Source of the DNA: Brachionus rotundiformis
Lineage: Eukaryota; Rotifera; Eurotatoria; Ploima; Brachionidae
Length of the DNA: 64,000 bases
Direction: 5' to 3'
Assembly (NCBI GenBank): GCA_016802295.1
Contig: JAESIW010000138.1
Coordinates: 3,562,152-3,626,151 of the forward strand
Part shown: positions 12,701 to 24,700 of the stretch, one piece after another
Layout: each line of letters begins with the position of its first letter
Position numbering within the stretch: position 1 is the stretch's first letter
Program-made: the position numbers and the translations under genes
Notes under the pieces: model-generated
The model's input: the letters and a program-made list of their open reading frames with translations, nothing else
Databases searched by the model: none
Told to the model about the DNA's origin: nothing

Positions 12701-15700
12701 GACCTATTTTTGAGCAATTTTCCTAATCGCCGTCGTTTAATCATTCTGATTATAAATACTAAAAATTTTTTTGTAAAAATTGATATTTTAGTCAAAAATA
12801 AACTTGCTTATAATTCGACTTATAGGCTTGAAGATCATTAGCTGACGGATTAAGAGAGATTATTTAAAATAGATCCGTGTAAATAGTGCTCGGACCCCTA
12901 GAGAGGAAAATATTGGCGGATATTGGTCAGTAAACTTTAGTTTAAATTCTAGTCACGTGAGGCATTTTTAATTGTACTTTTTTAATGGATTACTTTTACA
13001 AAAAAATAATTTTTTTGGCTAAATTTTATCAGATTAATAAGGCCTACAAAAAACTAGAAATAAATCGAAAATGAAAATATTAGACCCTTGATAGTGATAA
13101 AATTCAAAATTTTGTTGATTTTTATCTAAAAATAGAGCATGAAATTTATTTTGAATAAACTTGACTTAATTGGGCCTTTGATTCTCAGATAAATCTAGTA
13201 TAGATAAAAATGATTGAGCATTGTCTGAAAATGCTATCGCAAAACAGCAGCGCTTGTAAGCTAGGTCTAAAGCTGTGAATAAACCAAAATAAACAATATT
13301 CTAATTAAAATATATTTTCCGATTATTTTTCATTTCAGGCTTCAAATTAAAACTTGATTTTTATGCGCCAAAACCTTCTCCGGACACGAGCAATCGTATC
13401 AATAGATGAATATTAATGAATCAAGTCTTGGCTACAATTGAATTCTCTTCAATCATTTATAGATTATTTTTGGTTATTGATCCGAAATTTATTAGGATCA
13501 AGGATTGTAAATGTTCCTTATCTATGATGCTTTATCTTTATTTACCTAAAGATTAGTTAGATATATTTCAACAAGAGAGTTATTAATTCTTTGGACCAAT
13601 ATTCGGCAATATAAATTTTAACTTATTTTTCATTATAACAAATTGTTTTTCTAATCAATTTTTTAGAAATATAAGCTCAAATTAAATTCGGAAATATGTT
13701 AAATTATTTCCGTAGGAAAAAATAGTTTTTAACTTTTAATTGAAAGATAAAAGTTGTCTATTTTGACAAGTTTAAATTTACATTTAATTTGAGAAAAAAA
13801 GAGATGAAAATACAGTTCCCCGAAGTCTAATAAATAAATCATTTTTTGTGATATATTTTAGTTGAATAAATAAATTTTTATCAATTTAATTTTTTTAGGT
13901 TTTGGTTTTAAAATTTCCAAGTTTATTTTAGTTTTTTGTTTTTTTATTAATTAAATCGGCTTTCTAAATCAGCATGATACTTCTAACGAATATCAAAATA
14001 ACAAACATTGAGCTTAAGTTAACATTTTTTATCAAAAAATTAATCAATTTGAAAAATAGACAGTTTTAGCTAAATATTGGCTGCAGAATTCTCCAAATTG
14101 ACAGACAGCTTAATTTAAAGAAAACAAATCAAAAATTAATTTAAAGATAGTAAATTAATAGTTTTAAATTTAAGAAAAATAAAATTATTTATAGTCTTAA
14201 TTCTTGATTTTAAATAAGGATCAAGATTTGAAAAACCTTATTTTTAAGAATTAATTTGGAACCAAATTTTTTTCGAATAAAAGCTAATAACTTTGATTAT
14301 CAAAAAATTCGCTAATAACATAATAAAATAATGATATTTCGAATGTTAATAGTCTTATTAAAATAACCTATTAAAATATTATACTTTAATTTCTTGAATG
14401 GGTAGGTAAGTCTTATTTATTCTCTCTTCAAACTTTTTACAATTCTTAATAATAAATAAAAGATGAATTTTTTACTTAGCCCTTGGAAAAGCGGATTTTT
14501 TGCTTCATTATTAAACAATTTAAATGTCAATGAGCATTAATGCGTTTAAATATTAAAAAAAAGTAATTTAAACACTTAAATGCTCATTTAAAAGGCTTTT
14601 TCATAAAATAATGATGCATTTCTGCAGTATAAAATATGAATTAAAAAACAGCTCAATTTTTAATAACAGCATACATTAAATTACTTCAACCATCTTAAAA
14701 TGATCAAGAAAATTTTAATCTAAATAAATAATTAATTTCCTTTTAATTTATTTATTTTATCCTACAAAAAAAATAATTTTTATTAATTAATTCATAATTG
14801 CCATATTTAATTTTAACACTATTCTTATCAATATAAAACACATGGACTTTTTTTAAACTAATTTTTCGTTACTACAGCTTAATGGTATAAACTTTTGACT
14901 TAGATTAACTAATCACTTATTCAAAACAGAACAAAATCAATCAAACAATTTTTGGAAAAAAAATTAATTACTTCTTTGCTTGGAATGGTTGGCAAATTGC
15001 GACCTGGACTCGTTTGTTGGTTTATTTTGCCACTATTTAGCACGGTGTTCAACGAGGGCAGTTGAGAAATGGCAACTGTTGAACTTTGTCTCGGACTCAA
15101 ATTGGTCGGAGTAGTCTTTGGGCTTTGGTCAGTGCTGGCAGCCTTTTTGGTCTCCTCCTGCTTCTGAAACTCAAAGCAAATATCCAAAATTTCCTGCAGG
15201 CGCTTCTTTTCCATCTCGGCCAGCTCTTGTTCGATTTCTCTCTCGCGTTTGGCCTTCTCGTAGCTGTCTTTCAAACAGTACTGGCTCTGCGTGGAACAAT
15301 TACTGCTCGATGAGTGCTCATCTGTCATCATGTTCGAGTCTTCTGACTTGGTATCTGCTTTACTGCTGGTCGATTCAAGAGAGTCGGACGGCGACAGTCT
15401 GTTGTCGCACTCATCCGCCTCTAAATTAACATTCTTTATTGAATCGCTCATTGATGAATCCTTGTGCTCGCTGGTCGACGAACTTGACGTCGAGCATAGC
15501 AAATCGTTGGTCTCCTTGTTCAAAGCAACCACTGTTATCTTATTGGAACTGTTTGTGCAGCTTAATTGAGCCGAGTTTTCTTCATTAATGACCAAAGGTT
15601 CCAGGCCAATGCTTGAACTTATTGATGAGCAAGACTCGGTCGAATTATCACTTGAATTGTCTATTTTTTTCTTAAGATTCTTCTCAAACTCGTCTTGACT

Positions 15701-18700
15701 ATTTAGAATAACTAAATTATGCTGATCATTGTATAAGTTTACATCATATATAAAATAAGCACATGCAGTTGAGTCTGGTTGGTCGCGCTGCTGACAGGTG
15801 GGTGAAGTGGGCGCCGAGCGGCACTTAATCACTTCGTCACTGTCCGAATCGCTCAAGTCCGAGCTAAAGCTGTCCAAGTCGTCTTCGACAAAATCGTTTA
15901 GCTCGTCGGCCGAGTCTCCCTCATAAATCACATTGTCCTCATAATCATCAGAAAGATTGTCATTCTCGTTCATTTGACTAAGATCTTCATCAATGTAGTT
16001 TAGGTTTTCTTCAATGTTAAAGTGTTTTTTTTCTCTGTCATGCTTGGGGTCAGACTTGGCACCACTTTTGCCAATGGTTTGCTTTTTTGGCTTTTTTTTC
16101 GAGTGCAGCTCTTTCTCGCAGCCAAAGCTTTTGCTGCGCGCGTCCCTCAATTTAAGCATTTCTTTCCTAGCTGGATTTTGTCTTAGCATTTCGTCTCTAC
16201 TCTGCTGGTTTGAGCAAGAAGATACGTCCGATTGAGACGAGCTTGATGTTTCGTCTGACTTTATGCCGCGGGACAAAAGCTCAAATTTGTTCAATGTGGA
16301 TAGGAAGTTTTTACAAGGCGATACACGTTCTGTTGATTTGTGGACCGAATTTTGTGACTCTTTATCACCGATTATCTCTTAATGAAGAAAAAATTTAATT
16401 GCTTGGAAAAATTGAACCAAAATTAGTTCAAGAGAAAGAGGGAGAGAAAATGGGTCTTGTCAAAAAACGCTCCCAGGGAGATTAGAGTCAATCTAGTAGA
16501 AAATGGTGGCCTAGCTAGTCTTGGACTGTGCCTAGGCCGGTTATGACAATAAGTTTATTTCGTGATGCCCATTAGGAGCTTATCTAAGAGCAAACAAAGC
16601 CTTTCTAGATGGATTTGGAGCGCACATGAACATACAAACTCACTCACTAGCTCAACTTATACATATATTTTTAATTAAATGTGAATAAATACATGATTTT
16701 TTAATTAAGTTTTAGTACGGTAATCGATTTTTTTGGTAAAATCGATTTTTTGTTATACTCGATTGATTCTAGCTGTTTCATTATAATATTTCAATTGACC
16801 TATAAGAAAATATTCTTAAAATTATTTCCGTTTTTATTTTATTTTTTTGCCTAGGTCACAACGTCAACAAACATCTTATCAGGCCGTTGTGTTTATCTTA
16901 TTTAACAAAATATTTAACCGGACTTTTAAAATAAAACAAAGCAAATGTTTTTTTCTAAACAAAAATAAAATTTTTTTTTATCTAATTTAAGTTTTGCTTT
17001 AATAGAATAAAAGAAAATCTTGACCAAAGCTTAAAACAAAATAAATTATTCAAAGATATTCTAAATTTTGTTATACAAAGTGTCAAAAATAAAAACTGAT
17101 AGCGCTGATCTTTATTTCGTTAAAATATTCTTGACAAAAATAATAAGAATCCTGACATATTAAAATAGTGATAATTATTTTTTTATAATCTTTCGAAATA
17201 AATTCATATTTCTAACTAATTTAAGATTATGTTATACATGATATATAAATGATTTGATAGTTGAATAATTTTTTGAGATTAATTTTATAAGTTGTCATTT
17301 GATATTGCATAAAGAATACACATCTGTAAGAAAGCTCTTAAGCTAGCTCAAAGTAAGAGCTTTCTCATTAGAAAAAAAAATCTTTTAAAAATGATTAAAA
17401 AATATTAATAAAGAATTTTTATCTAAAATCAGTTAGATTTATTCATTCGTTTTTGGGTCTCTTACCTAATTTACCTATAAATATGAGTTGATCAGATAGG
17501 TTTATCAAAATTTATTAAATTTAATTTTAAATTAAATTGAGTCCATGAGAACATAAAATCAAAGTAAAACTTATAAAAATGGTCGATTCTTAATTTGATC
17601 GGAAAAATCAAAAATAATAAAAAATTTAATTAAAAGAAAACCTTAAGGAATTTTTTAAAAATCAACTTAAACGACCTAAAGGAAGCATTTGTGTAACTAT
17701 TTAAACTAAATTGTTTTTTAAATTGTTAAGAAAATTGTCATTTTATTGTAACTGCCCAAAATAATATTGAATTATAAAATGGCTGATTTGCCAAAATGGA
17801 CTAAACTAGATATCTAAAATACACTAAATTGTAAAAATGAAGATTCCTGGTGCTCATCATGAAATTATTTATACAAACTTAGTAAAGACTTAACACTGAT
17901 AAGATTAGAAAAGTTACGCTAATCGTTTTAAGGTTACTCCTGATAATTGAAAAGTGTATTTCTCTAAGTTATAAAGTTAAGGTATTATAAAAGACCTCCG
18001 AGCAATGATAAGTTCAATTTTCAAGAAAATATTCTGCCTTTTAAAATCAGAATGAGATAAAAGCAAAAATCAATTAGTATTATTATCTAAAGTTGTTTTC
18101 AAGAACCCGGGTTATACTCAAAAAAAAACATTAATGTAAAATTAATCGTTGCTGCTTAAAGAAAAAATGTAATTGTTTTGAAAATTTATCTTGATTTTAA
18201 TATTGGCAATGTGCTACCAGGGCTTATCGATTGCTAAAATAAGGATAATATTCATGATTGAATTTTTGCCTTATCTTGTGTTTATGTAAAAAAATAATAA
18301 TAATTTAATTAAATTTATCAGAGTCTAAAAAATTGTTTCTATCCATCAAGTATCTGTGTATCTAGTATAAAATTAGCCAAGTTTACCAAAATTTTGATTT
18401 AAGGTTACAATTGATAATTGAGAAGTGCATTTCCCAAAGTTTTAAAGCAAAGGTATTATAAAAGACCTCAGAGTAATTATCAATAAATATATTTGATATT
18501 GTTTTAGGACTTGACTAACTTATTAAAAAAGCTCATCATTTCTAGATATCCGACTCGGAATTTAATTTAAAATTAAATATATATCTAAAATAACTATTTT
18601 AGATATATATTTATATACACATACCCGTTTGATTGATTTAAATTAAATATTTTTTTTTACATTTTGATTAAGTTTTATCACGAAATTCAATTTGGCTTAG

Positions 18701-21700
18701 ATTTAAATTGGAGTTTTTAATTGCATTTTGACCAAATTGAAAAAAGACAGATAATTTCGAAATATTTATGAAAGTCTAACAAAAACTATAATTTCTATTT
18801 ATTGACAAAATCGATTAAAACTTAGAGTCTTTGCTTTGATCGACATTTTAAAAGTCTGTTCGAAAAACTTCGGCTTGGCTAAAATTTATTTAGTTGAGAA
18901 AAAAAATATTTTTAATTTCTTAAGTGAGATTAAGTAAATGCTAAGTTTATTAGAAAAATATCTGAGAAAATCTGAAAATTTAAAACAGATTTTTTATTAA
19001 AATAAACTCCGAATGAATTTTATTTCAAAGAAAATTAAAAAATAAACTTTTTCGAGTATCAGTTTGTTTGGGTATTTTGTCCTAGTATTTTAATAGTAAA
19101 TTTGATATAATTAATGAAAAATAGGGATACAATTAACCAAAACTCACCAAATTACATAAAATATTTTCTTATTTTTATTCTAAAAAATTCTCGGTAAATA
19201 TTGCATACAAATTTTGTTATTTTCAAATAAATAAATCTATTTATTGTCAAATATTTGTTCTAATTGTTATCCAATTGAATGATGCTATAATTGGCTTTCT
19301 TAAACATTACTTCAAGATTACAAAACTTAATCTTACCTGGATTATTAATCTTTGCTCAATGATTGCTATTTTTGGTCAAACTTTAAGGATATTTTTGTGT
19401 TTGTTTTTTATAATTTTTCTAATTAATCTAGGAGATATTGCAATCAAGAGCAATCGCATTAAACCATCACGTTAATATTCCTTATTAAAACAAGGTCAAA
19501 AATGTGCACTATTACTTAAATGATATTTTTTAGAGCCAATTATCCACAATCAAAAATTTAGATTAAAATATAAAGCTATTTTTAAATAAATTTCAATTTA
19601 ATCCTCAATTTAAACAAAATTCCTAAATAAAAAAATTAGCATTTTTAGAAAATCGAAAGTAAGTTTTATAACCTACAAAAGCTTAATAATATAATTTAGT
19701 AATTATTCTTACCATGTTTGATATAATAATTTAACACTAATGCTCAATTTAATAAAATAAATCATTTAAATGGCATAAGTGCCATCCTGATTGAAAAGGT
19801 TTACTTTGAATTCTTTTGTACTGACTTTTTACAAAAGGGCCATAATTTAAAAGAATTCAAAAATCATTAGCCTCACACACAATAAATGAACTTGTCTATT
19901 TAGATAAAACTAAAAAGTCAAATAAAATATATGATGAATATATAGTTTTTAATTATATTTTGTATTTTTCAAATCCTTGGTTTTAGCACTGCCAAAAAAA
20001 CCCATTACTTATCAAAAAAAAACTTGCTTTTGTTATTCAAATGAGTTTTAAATTGTCCATAGCTAAAATTTAAATTATTATCTTAATCTTAATATCATAA
20101 GCGAAAAGATTTCAATTTTTGTTTATTTTTCAGCGAGTAAGATAAAGACTCGATCATTAGAATTAATGTCAATTGAGGTTCTTAGTGTCGAAAATGTCAT
20201 ATTCTCGTAATTAATACCAAAATTTAAACAGTTTAATATTTTCATAATCATAATATGTCTAAACGCTTTAATAAAATGCTTATTAATTTTTTATTGTCAA
20301 AAAAATTTAAGTTGTGGTACAACATAAAATTTAATTACAAAATTTTAATCTTGCTCAAACATATGAAATAAAACATAAATCTTATATTTATTCAATATCT
20401 GTAAAAAGTTTTGATCAATTGAGTAAGAAAAACAAGGGCAGCAAAATTTTCTTCAATAAATCTATCTAAGTCGGCTCTTAGTCATAGACAGAGACTCAGA
20501 GATTATTTTAACTTGATACTTAACACTTTCTAATAGCTTAAATACAACGAAATCGAATATTCTTAAAAATATTGTAAATTAATAAAAAATAAATTTAGAA
20601 AATTGTGTAATATAACCGTAACAATTTGTACAAAAATTAATGAAATATGCATTGTTTATCTTTAAATTTGACATAAATTGTATATATTCACTTATTTGAC
20701 GACCTTAATGAGCGATAATTAATGATAGTTATAGTTTTAAAATGTGATGGCTCTGAAATTTTTAAAAATAATTTATGATCTATGATAAAATTACTCAGCC
20801 CTGAGATGCAGTGCTAGGCAAATAGTAAAAGATGTCATCTAAAATAGAAGGTTTGGTGAAATTCAAGTTACCTCAAAGCTTTAATCCCATTGATTAAGCT
20901 AGATATTAAAAGGCCGATAGGATAATATAAAAATTGTGTTACAGCGCGGACGTGTCCTGTGGAAAAATGACCTGATGACATTTTCAAAAAGGTTAATAAA
21001 TTTAAAAAAAAAGATTTGTAATAAATTCAATATTCGACAATTTTTAAGCAAATATAGGCAAATTACATAAATTTCTTGTTAACCTAATTTTATAAAATTT
21101 TAATTATGGTCTAAAGAATATTTTCTTAGACTAATAACCACTGAAATATAAAAATTATTTTAGAATAACCATTTTATTTTAAAAAATATTTATTTAAAAC
21201 TTAAGTATTGTTCTGACAATGCTATAAAAAAAAGCTAAAATTTTTTGACTCGATATTACAAGAATATAAGAAAGACCACTTAAAATTTCCAATTAAAAAT
21301 GAATAATTTAATTTATTAGAAGCAAACATAAGCAAGAAGCCAAATTTTCGGTATAGTTTTCTTTAGAAAAAATTGACTAAACCATATCCAGGTATCCATA
21401 TTGACTTTCGATTCAGAGCTGCGTTTAATTTAGAGCTATTCAAGTACTTGATCAGCTCAAGCTCCATTGGGTCTATTGCTTCGACAGACTCCTCTTTAAA
21501 TAAAACTACTTTTAATACGAATTTTATCGTAGTTGTAAGTTAGTAAATCACTCTTTTTTCTTACAAACATAGAACAAGTTTAGGCATTTATCAAACAATA
21601 TTATAAATTAAGTTAATTTAATTCAATCATTAACAATTAAAAATTTCATTCAGTAAAATAAACCAATTTTACAGCACTAAATTCATAAAAAATAATTTAA

Positions 21701-24700
21701 TTTTTAAATGCAAATATGTGACCATAAACTAACTCGAATTTTTAGAATAGAACAAAAATAGATGATAAAAAAATGATTAGCTTTCTTTAATTAGATAGCT
21801 GAGAAATTATTCGAAATAATTCATGATTTTTCTCTATTTTGATTGAGATACAAAATAGTTTTTTTAAAACAAAAAGATTTTTAATTTGTTGATATTATAT
21901 GATTTTAATTGAATCATGCAAACTAAAACTTGATTAAATATAATTCTGGTAATTGAAAAAATATTAAAGAATTTTAATTTTTATAATAAATTTTTAAAAA
22001 AACGATTTCTGAACATGCTGATTTTAAAGTTTATCTTTAATTTCATTAAAAAACGAAGATTTTGCCTGATAAAAACAAAACTTTTATAAAACTAATTAAA
22101 AAAGTAATAAAGTTAATTTAGAAATAAGCAAAAATTTATTGATTTTCAATTAAATGTAACTTTATACATAATTATAAGTAATAAAAAACCCATCTAGATA
22201 AATTTATAAAAGCGTCACTGAATTCCCTGGTTATTACTTAGAATGAATCAATAAATAAAATATTAATTAATATTAAATTAAGAAATAAACTGAAAATTAA
22301 ACCTTTTTAATTTCTAAACAAAATTAAAAATAAAAAAATTCTGCTTAGATTTAATTTTTATATTAATCGGTTAATGGTTTTAATCTTTGGGCATTTCTTT
22401 TGTTCACAAAATAGTATAAAATATAAAAAATTAACTCAAAAATAACACAATTTTTCTATAGAAATTAAAATCAAAGAAAACTTTCAATTTTAAAAAAGGC
22501 AAAAAATTATTATACAATCAAACTTAAAATGCATTAAAACAATATTATTTTTTGTTAACTTACTGTTTTTATTGTCCAATGCATCCGATTTCTCTGGCAA
22601 ACTGAATCGAACTTTTGACAATTTTCTATCTTCAAAATCTAAAAAAAAATTAATTTAATTTTTATATTTTAGGTCATACTTTATTTAGAAAAAACATTTG
22701 GTAAGTAATTAAATTAGAATTATTTTTTTATATACCCTCAAGGTTTTCAAATAAAAAAATTATTAAAGGTGAATACTTTTGACAAATAAATATAAAACAA
22801 ATTTAATAGCAGCTAGAAATTGTTTGTATTTGATTCTAAATCCTTTGAAAAATAATCACTATATTTCAAGGATTTGGATATAAATGTATTTGATGATGTT
22901 CTAAACTGAAATTTAGTTTGTTAAGCCTTTAAGGTCTTCCATTTTAAAAAAAAAATAATCTCAATAGGCCTAACAATTTTATAATATTCTGAAATGGTAA
23001 AATTCAAGCTATAAATGCACTTTTAATTTTTGATAATAATTCGATATTTTTAAATTAGCTTTGGAAAATAATTATTTATTGAAAATCACAATTCATATTA
23101 CGTCACAATCAAGTTAATTTATTTTAATACTATTAAAATAAAAACTAAATATTTTGGGTTTAGAATGCATAATAAACATATAATGAATTTCCTTGTTTAC
23201 ACCTATATTGATAAAATGAAATGTAATCAATAACTTTAAATAATTTTATCAAAAAAAAACTCTAATTGTGACAAATTAATTAATATACAAAAATACTTAT
23301 ATTAATTTTAAATCTTAATTTCAGATCTGACTTAATCGCCTTTGGTTTTTATAATATAAATCTGAATGAATTATTCATTAAATTTTTTGCTGGATTCATT
23401 TGAGATTGAATCAAAGATTAAAGTAATCCTGTTTTCGACAAAATTTAAAATCATTTAATTAAAATAATAACTTTTGGATACAACTGTGATAGCTAGATAC
23501 TTTAATATTAAATATATAAACAATTGAATATTTTAATTAAATATTTAGTAAATCAAAGAGGAAATAAGATAAAAAGAACTCTTTTTAAATGATGAAATAA
23601 TTTTAGTTGGCAAAGCCAGATAGAAAGATTATATATATTTAAGTATGGTAAGACTAAAATACGTGTCGCGTGCTAATATTTATTCTAAAGAGAAGAAATT
23701 AAATTTTTCTAAATATTTGGTCAAATACCAAAATAAAATTCTTAAAAATTAAAGCTACCTTTTAATTTTTTTCTACTTATATCTTTTAATTTTATTATTT
23801 TTTATCTAGTTTATAAATTCAAAATCCTAGATAGCTAGGCCCGGTGCCTTACATTATTTAACTAAGAAAAAACCAACAGAATATAAAGAAATACCATGAA
23901 TAAGATTTATAAAACAATTATATAAATTCTTTTATATGATTTCTTTTTGAGATTGGTTTAAACATGTTTAAGAGCTATGAAAACAAAGCCCAAATCGCAA
24001 TAAAAAACAGGTTTTGAACAAAAACATATTTATTATGATTGAGAAGCAAAAATTTATCTTAGGAATAGTTAAATTTTTCCTGGGTAACGAACAAGCTTCC
24101 AAAACAATTTTTAATGAGAATAAAGATTTAAATAATTTAGGATTTTTTTTAATTAAAAATATAAAAATGCTCTCTTATTAGATATTTTTCGAAATTTTTA
24201 GAAAGTAAATAAAATTCGGTACCACGCTACGAGGCCAATGTTTGAACCAAAGATTGTAAACTTTAACCAAAATAACACAATAGGAGACTCGGTCCAATTG
24301 TTATTGAAAAATAAAATTTTAAATAATGGGTTTGCTAAACTAGATAAAAAAATAAATACAAAATGGACATTTTGTTATTTTGTCTGGCTAATTTTTTCCA
24401 ATTATTCATAGTTAATAACTTGAGACTAATCTGTTGAGTGTCAATACAAAACAAAATATAAAAAAGACTTAATTAACATTGTAAGTCTGTGATGAGCAAT
24501 TAAAAGTTCTGAATGCATAGAGAAACAAAAGAAATTACCAACCTTTGGAATTCGTATTATCACCCTTGGGGCTGCTTTGGCTCATTTGAGTTTCTTGATG
24601 GTCCAACATTTTTTCAGTATTTTTTTCTTTGTCTTTAGATATTAAGCAATTAAAATTAAAATTAAAAAATTTAATGCTTAATTACTTTGACTATCAGCGT

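Larger units (their letters stand above)
16378..21382 (-). other. PHLDB intron 5
   Basis: The largest intron, about 5 kb. It holds a diverged direct repeat of about 80 bp (17927-18007 and 18398-18477) and a perfect 40-nt AT palindrome (18574-18613). No coding exon was recognised; the longest open frame (plus strand near 19275) begins with ATG but has no family resemblance. Confidence 0.55.

Noticed and set aside
15086..15569. Plus-strand frames opposite PHLDB exon 6
   Set aside because: Shadows of the real minus-strand coding exon.
14921..16294. Independent gene in the acidic Ser-rich frame
   Set aside because: It has no ATG start of its own at the frame edge (TTG). Acceptor, donor and phase make it exon 6 of the PHLDB gene.
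19275..19475. 66-codon plus-strand frame in PHLDB intron 5
   Set aside because: Hydrophobic, AT-driven composition; no similarity or signals.
20940..20990. Less AT-rich patch with GCGCGGACGTGTCCTG in PHLDB intron 5
   Set aside because: No fold, frame or repeat that would support a feature call.
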